Source: Streptomyces sp. WAC05374
GTDB taxonomy: Bacteria > Actinomycetota > Actinomycetes > Streptomycetales > Streptomycetaceae
Length of the DNA stretch: 64,000 nt
Assembly: GCF_004353505.1 (NCBI RefSeq)
Contig: NZ_SMNQ01000016.1
Location: forward strand, 1 to 64,000
Direction of reading: 5' to 3'
Below, piece by piece: positions 9,526 through 17,565 of the stretch. The position numbers and the translations under genes were made by a program. Each line of letters starts with the position of its first letter. The stretch's first letter is position 1. The notes under the pieces were generated by a model. It worked only from the letters and a program-made list of their open reading frames with translations, ran no database searches and had not been told where the DNA came from.

Positions 9526-9658
9526 GGCCACTGGGGTAACGGTCGCCTCACAGCACCGTCAACACAACGGACGCGGCGGGGCGACGCCAGTCCAACAACG
9601 GCCCGCCGTTAATCCAAGTCCTCTCAGGCATCGCCAAGTTGTGAAGGAACAAAAAATC

Positions 9659-9672
9659 TGAGAGCGCTCTCA
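9659..9672. promoter_or_regulatory. Perfect 14-bp LacI-type operator between GH101 and GH64 genes
   Basis: TGAGAGCGCTCTCA is a perfect palindrome and differs by one symmetric base pair from the CebR-type operator TGGGAGCGCTCCCA known in Streptomyces. It lies about 135 bp upstream of the GH101 start and 10 bp upstream of the -35 box of the GH64 gene, so one repressor could control both divergent genes and, through 5557-5572, the lyase pair. Confidence 0.75.
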
Positions 9673-9682
9673 GTCACAACTC

Positions 9683-9711
9683 TTGACGCCCTTCCCGGGC
9701 GGCGCGAGAGT
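9683..9711 (+). promoter_or_regulatory. Probable sigma-70-type promoter of the GH64 gene
   Basis: TTGACG (9683-9688) is followed after exactly 17 bp by GAGAGT (9706-9711). The -35 is near consensus, the -10 is a weak match. The palindrome at 9659-9672 ends 10 bp before the -35 box, a position suited to repression. The ATG is at 9749, leaving a leader of about 30 nt. Confidence 0.45.
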
Positions 9712-9748
9712 GAGCGGCACCCACCCCCCACCCCCCTGGAGCGCACCC

Positions 9749-10993
9749 ATGACGTCCCACGCACACTCCCCGCGCCCCCTCACCCGCCGCGCCCTCCTCA
9801 CCGGCACGGCGGCGGCCGCCGCGGCCACCGCGTTCGGGCTCCACGGCGGCAGGACCGCCTCCGCCGCACCCGCGACCTGTGAACTGGCCCTGGAGAACCG
9901 GTCCTTGCCGGGCACCGTCCGCGCCTATGTCACCGGCCGCGAGCAGGGCACCGGCCGCTGGGTGCTGCTGCGCCCGGGCGGCGGCGTGTACCGCCCCGAG
10001 CCCCCGGCCGCCCCGATGACCCCGCTCCCCGTGGACTGCGCGATACCGCTGCGCCCGGCCGGCGCCGGGCCCGTCGTGCTGATGCTTCCTCAGATGTACG
10101 GCGCCCGCGTCTACTTCGTGCGCGACAACCGGCTCGACTTCTTCCTCAACCCCGGCCCCGCCCTCGTCGAGCCCGCCTTCGCCACCCCCGCCGACCCGAA
10201 CTACGGCCGGGTGTGGTCCTTCGCCGAATTCACCTTCAACCCCCAGCAGCTCTACGCGAACATCAGTTACGTCGACCTGGTGACCGCCCTGCCCATCGGC
10301 CTGACCCTCACGGGGGACGCCACCCACACCGTCGCCCCGCTGCCGGCCGGCGCCCTCCAGCGGATCGCGGACGGGCTCGTCGCCCAGGCGGCCCGGGACG
10401 GTCAGCCGTGGGACAAGCTGGTCATCCGCGCATCCAACGGCTCCGTCCTGCGGGTGATCTCCCCGCAGAACCTGATGGCGCCGTACTTCGACCGCCCCGA
10501 CCAGATGCCGTTCCGCACCGCCTTCACCGGCTACATCGACCGCGTCTGGCAGAAGTACCGCACCACCGACCTGCGCGTCGACCTCCAGGGCGGGCGCGGG
10601 GTACGGGTGGGCCGGGTCAACGGTGACGTCCTGACCTTCACCGGCGGCCACAGCTTCACCCGCCCCACCTCCCGGGACGTCTTCACCTGCAACCACGGGC
10701 CGTTCGCCAACAACCCCGGCGACTCCGACGACCGCAAGGCGCTGCTGGCCCGGCTCGCCGCCGGCTTCAACCGTACGACGCTGCTCACCCACCCCGACCA
10801 GCCGAACGGCCCGGCCCCCTCGGACTACTACCGCGACCCGTCGGCCAACCACTTCTCCCGCGTGGTCCACGCCCACACGCCGATCGGATACGCCTTCCCG
10901 TACGACGACGTCCGGCCGGACGGCCGGCCGGACGTCTCGGGCGCCGCGCACGACGGCAACCCGCGCCGCTTCACGGTGTCGGTCGGGTCGTAG
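9749..10993 (+). CDS. Secreted beta-1,3-glucanase, glycoside hydrolase family 64
   Basis: About 414 residues from ATG 9749 (TGGAGC upstream). The N terminus PLTRRALLTGTAAAAAATAFG looks like a Tat signal with cleavage near residue 40. The mature part is a GH64 thaumatin-like beta-1,3-glucanase, a family that releases laminaripentaose from beta-1,3-glucans of fungal walls. Candidate catalytic residues are Glu160 (WSFAEFTFN) and Asp176 (NISYVDLV); their spacing of 16 equals that of Glu154 and Asp170 in the Streptomyces matensis enzyme. C-terminal motifs NHFSRVVHAHTPIGYAFPYDD fit the family. No carbohydrate-binding module follows, and the length is normal for a single-domain member. It is transcribed divergently from GH101 across a shared operator and converges on the lipoprotein gene, whose stop is 8 bp away. 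Confidence 0.9.
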   Translation: MTSHAHSPRPLTRRALLTGTAAAAAATAFGLHGGRTASAAPATCELALENRSLPGTVRAYVTGREQGTGRWVLLRPGGGVYRPEPPAAPMTPLPVDCAIPLRPAGAGPVVLMLPQMYGARVYFVRDNRLDFFLNPGPALVEPAFATPADPNYGRVWSFAEFTFNPQQLYANISYVDLVTALPIGLTLTGDATHTVAPLPAGALQRIADGLVAQAARDGQPWDKLVIRASNGSVLRVISPQNLMAPYFDRPDQMPFRTAFTGYIDRVWQKYRTTDLRVDLQGGRGVRVGRVNGDVLTFTGGHSFTRPTSRDVFTCNHGPFANNPGDSDDRKALLARLAAGFNRTTLLTHPDQPNGPAPSDYYRDPSANHFSRVVHAHTPIGYAFPYDDVRPDGRPDVSGAAHDGNPRRFTVSVGS

Positions 10994-11001
10994 CCCGGCC
11001 G

Positions 11002-12429
11002 TCAGGCTCCCGTCGAGGGGAACACGAAGAAGCCCTTCTCCGTGCTGATGTAGCCGTACCCGGACCCCTCGGTGAACAGCGGGAGGCTCTCCTCGGGCAG
11101 CTTGGCCAGGACCTTCTTCGTACGGCCGTCGACGGCGAGGTACACGTCCTCCTCGAACTGGTCCTCGCTCGTGATGCCGTACAGCACACCACTGGGCGAG
11201 AAGCGCAGGGGCTTCATGTCCTTCTCCTCCTCCTTCTGCGCCCAGACCTCCTTGCCGTCGCCGGGCTGCCACACGGCGGTGCCGTTCTCGGTGTCGGCGG
11301 CGGCGAGGGTCCGGTCGGGCGAGAACACCGACGTGCCCTCCGTGCTGACGGTGTCGTGGGGGCTGTCCGCGTACGTGTACGTGGTGGACCCGCCGACCTG
11401 CTTGCCGGTGGCGATGTCGTACGTCGCCGTCACCCAGGTGTCGGGCTCGAACGCGGCCACGACCCAGGCGGTCAGGACACGGCCGTCGCGCACGTCCAGG
11501 ACGCGGACGGCACCGCTGGTGCGCTCGCCGTCGTCGTCCAGCTTCACGCCCGCGGGCGGGGAGACGTCCGCGGTGCTCCACACCTTCTTGCCGGTGGCCA
11601 GCTCCGACATGACGAGCTGCTCCTGCTCGTCCTCGTAGGTGGTCGCGTTCTCGACGTGGAAGGCGTACTTTCCGGTGATCAGGGGGGCGTGGGCCTGGCC
11701 GCCGTCGATCTCGTTGCTGCGCGGGTCGTACGAGCAGCTCGCGAGCTGCCCGGTGCAGGTGACCTTCCGGGCGGGCCCGCCGTCGACGGGCGTGAGCTTC
11801 AGGCTCGCGTCACCGTCCTGCTCGACGATGTGGCCCTCGTGGACGTGGAACTTCTCACCCTCGCGCTCGGCCTTGCCCAGCTCGGTGCCGTCGCTGCCGT
11901 AGACGGTGACCGAGGTGGACTTCTTCTCGGCGCTCAGCCCGTCCGACTCGGTGGTGGCGCCGGCGAACACGGCGACCGCGCGGACCCCGTCGTGCCAGGT
12001 CGTGGCGGCCACCCGGTCGGTGGTCACCTTGAGGGTCTTGCGCACAGCACCGGTCTTCACGTCCCGGAACTCCAGGGTGGCCGGCTCGGGGTCGTTGGTG
12101 AAGTGCAGGGTGCCGACCGAGCCGTCGACCGGGTCGTCCGTGCCGTACTTCTCACCCAGGGCGTACGTGCCGTCGTTTCTCTTGACGAAGAGGAAGGTGT
12201 CCCCGAGGTCGATCGCGTTGGCGTTGGCGCCCGCCAGACTCCATGCGGGCTTGGCGGCCAGGCCGGGTATCGCGGGGCCGCCGTAGACCGGCCCCTTGGG
12301 GGCGGCGCCGTCCGGGCCGGCGGAGCCCTTGCTCTTCGGCCGGGCGGCCTCCTCGCCGGAGGAGCCGCAGCCCGCCACAAGGCCGAGCGACAGGACGAGG
12401 CCGGCGGCCATCACTGTGTACTTGTTCAT
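11002..12429 (-). CDS. Secreted lipoprotein with PQQ-like beta-propeller
   Basis: 475 residues from ATG 12429, selected because it begins directly with a lipoprotein signal (MNKYTVMAAGLVLSLGLVAGC, lipobox LVAGC, Cys21). The mature protein starts with a Ser/Gly/Lys-rich linker and then repeats of the kind DVKTGAVRKTLKVTTD, SELATGKKVWSTADV and YDIATGKQVGGST. These are WD/PQQ-like blades in which a comparison of stored and displayed values is typical of uncharacterised Streptomyces lipoproteins. No PQQ-binding or catalytic residues are evident, so a scaffold, sensor or cell-envelope function is more likely than an enzyme. It stands alone between convergent GH64 and the vWA gene (75 bp to the stop of the latter). 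I cannot assign a specific function. Confidence 0.75.
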   Translation of the reverse strand: MNKYTVMAAGLVLSLGLVAGCGSSGEEAARPKSKGSAGPDGAAPKGPVYGGPAIPGLAAKPAWSLAGANANAIDLGDTFLFVKRNDGTYALGEKYGTDDPVDGSVGTLHFTNDPEPATLEFRDVKTGAVRKTLKVTTDRVAATTWHDGVRAVAVFAGATTESDGLSAEKKSTSVTVYGSDGTELGKAEREGEKFHVHEGHIVEQDGDASLKLTPVDGGPARKVTCTGQLASCSYDPRSNEIDGGQAHAPLITGKYAFHVENATTYEDEQEQLVMSELATGKKVWSTADVSPPAGVKLDDDGERTSGAVRVLDVRDGRVLTAWVVAAFEPDTWVTATYDIATGKQVGGSTTYTYADSPHDTVSTEGTSVFSPDRTLAAADTENGTAVWQPGDGKEVWAQKEEEKDMKPLRFSPSGVLYGITSEDQFEEDVYLAVDGRTKKVLAKLPEESLPLFTEGSGYGYISTEKGFFVFPSTGA

Positions 12430-12543
12430 GTCCCCGTTGGTTTCCGCAGGTGATCTTGAAATGCTCACGGCAGCATAGGCCCCCCGCCCGGCGCCCGTTG
12501 ACGGACTTGCGGATCTTTACGGTCCCGTCACACCGCCGGGCCC

Positions 12544-13962
12544 TCAGCCGATGGTGACCACCCGCGCCCAGGACGGCGGGGTGTCCGGGACGTAGTCGGG
12601 ATCGTTCTCGTCGGCGGCTCCGGCGGGCCGGGGGAAGAGGCCGACGACGGTGCGGCAGGGCGGCTGCGCGGACGGCCACGGCGTCTGACCGTCCGTCAGG
12701 GCGACGATGACGTCCGGCCGGGGCTTGGAGCGGAGCGCCCGGGCGAAACCGGAGGTCAGATCCGTCCCCCCGCCGCCGACCAGCTCGATGCCCTCGGCGC
12801 GGCAGAGCGGGACGGCGATCCCGGCCGCCGCGTCGCAGGAGATCACCGAGACCAGGTCACGCCGGCCGCCCACCGCCCGCGAGATGGCCGCCACCTCCAG
12901 CAGCGCGCCGCCCAGCTCGGCGTCGCTCACCGACCCGGAGGTGTCGATCACCACGCACACCCGGGGCGGGGTACGGCGCAGGCTCGGCAGCACGACCCCG
13001 GGCAGACTCGCCGAGCGCCGGGACGGCCGCCGGTAGCTGTGGTCCTCCCCCGCCCCCGGCGCGGTGGCCGCCGAGCGGACCGCCGCCCCCAGCAACTGGC
13101 GCCACGGCTGCGGCGGGTGGAACGCCTCCTCCGCCCAGCGGCGCCAGCCCTCGGGCGCGTCGCCCGGCCGGCCCTTGATCCCCTCCGCGACCCGGAAGCG
13201 GACCGCGTCCCGCTGCTGCCTGGTCAGCCCGTGCGCCCCTTCGGGCCCCAGCTCCCACGGCCGGTCCTGCCCGTCGGCGCCACCGCCGCAGTCCAGCCAC
13301 GCCAGGTCCGCGGCGAGCCCGGACATCGACGAAGTCCGCAGGTACTCCTCCATCAGCAGCCCGGTGGGCAGCCGCAGCAGCGACGGCAGCACCACGCCCC
13401 GGGGCAGGGGCAGACCGTCACCGTAGATGTCGTCGTTGATCTCGAAGTCGGCGGCGATGTTCCGCCGCAGCCGCTCGCCGGGCCCGTACGCCTCGTGCTC
13501 CCGTGCGTACCGCTCCCCCCGGCCGTGGTGGTCCCGCAGCAGGTGGGAGACCTCGTGCACCCACACACCCGCCAGCTCCTCCACCGGCATGCGGTCCACG
13601 AAGCCGGGCGAGACGTAGCAGCGCCAGTACGCGTCCACCGCCATCGTGGGCACCGTGCCGTCCTCCACGACGTGCAGCGCGAACAGCGCGTCGGCCAGGT
13701 AGGGGCGGACCTTCACCGCGTGCAGCCGGGCGGCCAGCAACTTCTCCCGGTCCAGGCGGAGGCCGGGCCGGTGGTACGGCCCCCGGGAGGCCGCCGCCGG
13801 CTCCGGCACGGTGACCCGCACCGGGCGTGGCGGCGGGGGCGGTGACATGGGCCGCGGCACGGGGCGCGGGGTGAAGTGGCCGGGGGGTCGGGCTTCCGGG
13901 CGCGGGGTGCGGTGCTCGGGGGACGGTACGGGATGGCCCGGGTGGCGTTCGGCGGCTGTCAT
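12544..13962 (-). CDS. vWA-type protein with HExxH metallopeptidase-like domain (DUF2201 type)
   Basis: 472 residues from ATG 13962, which overlaps the TGA of the MoxR gene by 4 bp (ATGA), indicating translational coupling. Residues 1-60 are Pro-rich and probably disordered. Residues ~70-190 hold a metallopeptidase-like domain with the zinc motif HEVSH (136-140) followed by AADFEINDDIYGDG. The C-terminal third is a von Willebrand A-like fold with a MIDAS-type DTSGS at 340-344, GGGGTDL, and VIVALTDGQTPWP. Together with the MoxR AAA+ ATPase this is the classical ATPase/vWA pair thought to remodel or insert cofactors into target proteins. Whether the HEVSH site is proteolytic is unknown. The target complex is not identifiable from the neighbours. 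Confidence 0.85.
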   Translation of the reverse strand: MTAAERHPGHPVPSPEHRTPRPEARPPGHFTPRPVPRPMSPPPPPRPVRVTVPEPAAASRGPYHRPGLRLDREKLLAARLHAVKVRPYLADALFALHVVEDGTVPTMAVDAYWRCYVSPGFVDRMPVEELAGVWVHEVSHLLRDHHGRGERYAREHEAYGPGERLRRNIAADFEINDDIYGDGLPLPRGVVLPSLLRLPTGLLMEEYLRTSSMSGLAADLAWLDCGGGADGQDRPWELGPEGAHGLTRQQRDAVRFRVAEGIKGRPGDAPEGWRRWAEEAFHPPQPWRQLLGAAVRSAATAPGAGEDHSYRRPSRRSASLPGVVLPSLRRTPPRVCVVIDTSGSVSDAELGGALLEVAAISRAVGGRRDLVSVISCDAAAGIAVPLCRAEGIELVGGGGTDLTSGFARALRSKPRPDVIVALTDGQTPWPSAQPPCRTVVGLFPRPAGAADENDPDYVPDTPPSWARVVTIG

Positions 13963-15194
13963 CGGCGCGCCCCCGTCGTACGCCCGGCGCCGGCCGCCGC
14001 CGCGACGCGGCCCACCGACCGGTCCGCCCGCCGGGCGAGCCCGATCACCCCGGCGAGCCGTTCCACCGCCGCCGGGACCTCCCAGTCGTCGCGCCGCAGT
14101 CCCGCCAGCGCCGAGGCGGGGCCGACCAGCAGGTCCGGGGCTCCCGTCTCCAGCGCCCGGACGAGCACCGCCCAGCCCGCCTCCCACCGCTCCCGCTCCG
14201 GCCGGGCGCCGACGGCCGCGACGACCGCCTCCAGGGCCGCCTGCCGCAGGTCGCCCCGCTCGGGCAGCTCGGCGGCCGCCGGGTCGGCCAGCAGGTCCTC
14301 CGGGTCCGGCAGGTCCATCCGGTCGAGGTGGGCGAGGAGTTCCAGCCCCGCCCCGTCGCCCACCGCGCCCCGTACCAGGAGCGCCAGCACGTCCCGGGAG
14401 ACGGAGGCCGCCGTGCCGAAGGCCAGCAGCGTCAGCGCGGCCTCCCAGCTCCGGGGCGAGGGCCAGGCGCCGCCGCGCCGGGTCTCGCTGTTCGGCAGCC
14501 GGTGGATCAGCGTCGGCCGGGCCTTCAGGAAGCCGCAGACCGCGCGCCGGGCGAGGGCCACCGCCTGCGGCAGCCGCTCCGGTTCGAGGCGGGGCAGCTC
14601 CGCCCGGGGCCAGACGCCGCCGAGCCCGCGTACCACCACCTCCCGGTCGTGCACCCAGTACAGGTGCACGAAACGGTTGGCCAGCGGCGGGCTCAGCTCC
14701 CACCCGTCCGCCGCCGAGGCGCGCGGGTTGGCGGCGGCCACGATCCTCACGCCCGGCGGCAGTTGGAGCTCGCCGACCTTCCGCTCCAGGACGACCCGGA
14801 GCAGTGCGGCCTGGACGGCCGGGGTGGCGGTGGACAGCTCGTCCAGGAAGAGCAGCCCACGTCCGGCGCGTACGAGTTCCACGGCCCACTGCGGCGGCGC
14901 CATCGGCACGCCCCGCACGGCAGGGTCGTCGCCCACGATGGGCAGCCCCGAGAAGTCGGAGGGTTCGTGGACGCTGGCGATCACGGTCGTCAGCGGCAGG
15001 TCGAGGGTGGCCGCGAGCTGGGTGAGGGCGGCGGTCTTGCCGATGCCCGGCTCGCCCCAGAGCAGAACGGGCAGGTCGGCGGCGACGGCCAGGGTGAGCG
15101 CCTCGAGCTGCTCGTCGGGGCGGGGCTCGGTGGTGGTGGTGCGGAGGAGGGTCAGGAGGTCGTCGGCGAGGGAGAGTTGGGCGGGAGAAGTCAT
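13959..15194 (-). CDS. MoxR-family AAA+ ATPase
   Basis: 411 residues from ATG 15194 (AGGTGA upstream). Walker A is GEPGIGKT (47-54), Walker B is GLLFLDE, and sensor-type AANPRAS follows, all typical of the MoxR group. MoxR ATPases act with vWA partners as chaperones for assembly or activation of metalloenzymes, or in stress and conflict systems. The gene is directly coupled to the vWA/HExxH protein by a 4-bp overlap. A third gene of unknown function (15416-16756) lies 221 bp upstream in the same orientation and is probably part of the same functional module. The C-terminal ~150 residues are Ala/Arg/Leu-rich helical sequence of unknown role. Confidence 0.9.
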   Translation of the reverse strand: MTSPAQLSLADDLLTLLRTTTTEPRPDEQLEALTLAVAADLPVLLWGEPGIGKTAALTQLAATLDLPLTTVIASVHEPSDFSGLPIVGDDPAVRGVPMAPPQWAVELVRAGRGLLFLDELSTATPAVQAALLRVVLERKVGELQLPPGVRIVAAANPRASAADGWELSPPLANRFVHLYWVHDREVVVRGLGGVWPRAELPRLEPERLPQAVALARRAVCGFLKARPTLIHRLPNSETRRGGAWPSPRSWEAALTLLAFGTAASVSRDVLALLVRGAVGDGAGLELLAHLDRMDLPDPEDLLADPAAAELPERGDLRQAALEAVVAAVGARPERERWEAGWAVLVRALETGAPDLLVGPASALAGLRRDDWEVPAAVERLAGVIGLARRADRSVGRVAAAAGAGRTTGARR

Positions 15195-15415
15195 GGGATC
15201 ACCTGGGTGTGTAGGGAGGGAGGGTGGGAGCGAGGGAACGGGACGTGCGCGCGACGCGGCAGGCCCGGTGCGGGTGGGGCGGGGCCCCTCCGGGCTCGCC
15301 TCCTCGCGGTCGGCGGGGTGCCCGAACGGTCAAGGAGCCGTGCGTCGCCGCCAATCCGCTGCGGGGGCGACCCTGCACGGCCCCACCCCGGCCGTCGTGC
15401 GTCTGCGGATGCGGG

Positions 15416-16756
15416 TCAGTTGTGCAGGCCGGTACGGGGCCGGGCCCGGCTGCCGCGCTTGCGGCGGTTGGGCCGCGGGCGGCGGGCGCCGGCGGCGGGG
15501 TGCTCGGCGAGCAGCCCCGAGCGGAACAGTCCGTGGTCGATACGGCGGGCCGCGGCCGACTCCAGCGCGTCGCGCAGGGGCCCGTCGCGCAGGACGGCAC
15601 GGGGGCCGAGCAGCCCCTCGACGACGGCCAGCGCGCCGGTCACGTCCCCGTGCGCGAGCCGTTCGCGGACCGCGGGCAGGGCCTCCGGATCGCGGTGCAC
15701 CGCGTCGATGGCCCGCAGGCAGGGCAGCGGTGGCCCGCCGAGCGCCACCAGCAGTTCCTCGCGCCGCAGTTGGTCCGGGTCGTGGTCGACCGCGGTCAGC
15801 ACCCCGTCCCGCAGGGCGATCCGGTGGACCTCGCCCCGGCACTCCACCCGGTGCGGATCACCGGAAGCGGGTACGGGGCCGGTGGCCGGCGCCGGTCCGG
15901 GAGCGTCCAGCGCCGCGGCGACGAGCGGGTGCAGCCGCCCGGCCGGGACGAGCCCCGCGCGGAGCAGCTCCCGGTCGGGAAGGACCCGGGCCGCCGCCTC
16001 CGGCAGCACCGGGAGCGCGGCGACCCCCTGCGGCGGCAGGGTGCCGGGCAGTGGCCGGAACGCCGGGGCGTGGCTGTCGTCGGGGGCGACGAGCTCCAGC
16101 ACGGCCCGGTCGCGGGGGCCGAGCCGCACGGTGAAGGCCCCGCGGGGGCGGCCTTCGGCCCGCAGCAGGTGTTCCGCCTCGGCGGCCCAGCGCGTCACCG
16201 CCCAGGGGCCGGGGTCGTCGCCGCACCGCCCGGCCAGTTCGCCGCTCCGCCCCGCGTCCCAGAAGTGCCGGTGCAGGTCGAGCCGGAAACGCCGGTCGGG
16301 ATGCGGGTGCGGGTGGTGGGCCGAGGCACCGCCGCCGGACCCGTCCCAGAGGGCCAGGGACATCCGCTGCCCGGCGTCCGCCCGGGCCGGCGGCGTCCGC
16401 ACGACCAGGTGCACCGTGCTTCCGGGGCGCCCGGGGTAGCGGGCCAGGGACAGGGTGAGGCCGGGGCGGAGCCGCCCGCCGGGGGCGATCCGGGGCATGT
16501 GCCAGCGGAGCAGATCGGGTGCGAGTCGGCGCAGGTCCGCGCGGAGGCGGGTGACCGTGTCGGTGCCGTGGCGGTCGCGCACGGCGCGCAGATCGAGATC
16601 GACGTCGACCCGGGCGGCGGCACAGGCGCCGGCCCAGTCACCGACGGCCCTCCGGGCGGTCGCGGTCTCGATCATGGACGGTGGCACGGCGTACGCACGT
16701 ACGCGCTGCCACATCAGCAGGTGGGGCGGAATCTCGTTCGCGGAGGGGTGCGGCAT
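15416..16756 (-). CDS. Uncharacterised protein associated with MoxR/vWA genes
   Basis: 446 residues from ATG 16756 (AGGGTGA 8 bp upstream; a GTG at 16762 is too close to that site). The protein is soluble, rich in Arg, Ala, Leu and Pro, with N-terminal MPHPSANEIPPHLLMWQRVR and a His-rich stretch around ASAHHPHPHPDRRF near the middle. No catalytic motif is recognised. The C-terminal ~25 residues are strongly basic (RRPRPNRRKRGSRARPR), suggesting nucleic-acid or ribosome contact or simply a low-complexity tail. Position next to and in line with moxR-vWA suggests an accessory or substrate protein of that pair. Function unknown. Confidence 0.65.
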   Translation of the reverse strand: MPHPSANEIPPHLLMWQRVRAYAVPPSMIETATARRAVGDWAGACAAARVDVDLDLRAVRDRHGTDTVTRLRADLRRLAPDLLRWHMPRIAPGGRLRPGLTLSLARYPGRPGSTVHLVVRTPPARADAGQRMSLALWDGSGGGASAHHPHPHPDRRFRLDLHRHFWDAGRSGELAGRCGDDPGPWAVTRWAAEAEHLLRAEGRPRGAFTVRLGPRDRAVLELVAPDDSHAPAFRPLPGTLPPQGVAALPVLPEAAARVLPDRELLRAGLVPAGRLHPLVAAALDAPGPAPATGPVPASGDPHRVECRGEVHRIALRDGVLTAVDHDPDQLRREELLVALGGPPLPCLRAIDAVHRDPEALPAVRERLAHGDVTGALAVVEGLLGPRAVLRDGPLRDALESAAARRIDHGLFRSGLLAEHPAAGARRPRPNRRKRGSRARPRTGLHN

Positions 16757-16882
16757 CAGCACTCACCCTGAGCGAACGATTCCCCCAATCCGTACGAGGA
16801 GTTGTTCATCATCCCGCGCATCATAACCACGCCCTTGATGATCTGTCCGGCCGATTGATCGCGAACTCAATCCAGCAGAGTG

Positions 16883-16933
16883 GTTGAAAGTTGAACGGAA
16901 TAGGTCTACTGTCGTTCTCGTTGAAGGTTCAAC
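16883..16933 (+). promoter_or_regulatory. Promoter of the YceI gene with GTTGAA-type operators
   Basis: TTGAAA (16884-16889), 17 bp, then TACTGT (16907-16912) form a good sigma-70-type promoter. The -35 box is embedded in a direct repeat GTTGAAAGTTGAAC (16883-16896). A perfect palindrome GTTGAA-GG-TTCAAC (16920-16933) covers the expected start of transcription. Such TTGAA/TTCAA arms are used by MarR-family repressors, and the placement at -35 and +1 suggests tight repression. No MarR gene is adjacent. Confidence 0.7.
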
Positions 16934-16959
16934 CAACGCATCGAAGGAGCATCGTCATC

Positions 16960-17565
16960 ATGGGTCTGTTCAGCCGCAGCACCACCGTCACCGCCCCCGC
17001 CGCCACCGCCGTGGACCCGGCCCTGGCCGCCCTGACCGGCACGTACACGATCGACCCGTCCCACAGCGGCATCGGCTTCGCCGCCCGGCACGCCATGGTC
17101 ACCAACGTGCGCGGCGCCTTCACCGAGTACGAGGGCACCCTCGACCTGGACGGTGCCGACCCGGCGGCCTCCAGCGCCTCCATCGACGTCACGATCGCGT
17201 CCATCGACACCGGCAGCACCGACCGCGACACCCACCTCCGCAGCGCCGACTTCTTCGACGCCGAGCAGTTCCCGCTGATGACGTTCCGCTCCACCTCCGC
17301 CGAGGCGCTGGGCGGCACGGACTACCGCATCACCGGCGACCTGACCATCAAGGGCGTCACCAAGCCGATCACGATCGACCTGGAGTTCAACGGCGCCGCC
17401 AAGGACCCGTTCGGCAACGAGCGCGTCGGCTTCGAGGGCAAGGCCGAGCTGCTCCGCTCCGAGTGGGGCCTGACCTGGAACGCCGCGCTGGAGACCGGCG
17501 GCGTGCTGGTCAGCGACAAGATCAAGCTGACGTTCGAGATCTCCGCGATCAAGACCGCCGAGTGA
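16960..17565 (+). CDS. YceI family lipocalin-like protein
   Basis: 201 residues from ATG 16960 with AAGGAG 10 bp upstream. The YceI/polyisoprenoid-binding fold is recognised by LTGTYTIDPSHSGIGFAARH near residue 24, then STDRDTHLRSADFFDAEQFP, TGDLTIKGVTKPIT and EWGLTWNAALETGGVLVSDK. YceI proteins form an eight-stranded barrel that binds isoprenoids or other amphiphiles. There is no signal peptide, so this version is cytoplasmic, as is common in actinobacteria; the first ~20 residues (SRSTTVTAPAATAVDP) are a linker. The promoter with GTTGAA operators lies just upstream. The 3' end overlaps the convergent methyltransferase gene by 17 bp. Confidence 0.9.
   Translation: MGLFSRSTTVTAPAATAVDPALAALTGTYTIDPSHSGIGFAARHAMVTNVRGAFTEYEGTLDLDGADPAASSASIDVTIASIDTGSTDRDTHLRSADFFDAEQFPLMTFRSTSAEALGGTDYRITGDLTIKGVTKPITIDLEFNGAAKDPFGNERVGFEGKAELLRSEWGLTWNAALETGGVLVSDKIKLTFEISAIKTAE

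Noticed and set aside
5677..9612. Very long open frame opposite the GH101 gene
   Set aside because: Product is Gly/Val/Arg-rich without motifs; it is the mirror of a GC-rich coding frame, while the minus-strand product has signal peptide, catalytic and binding domains.
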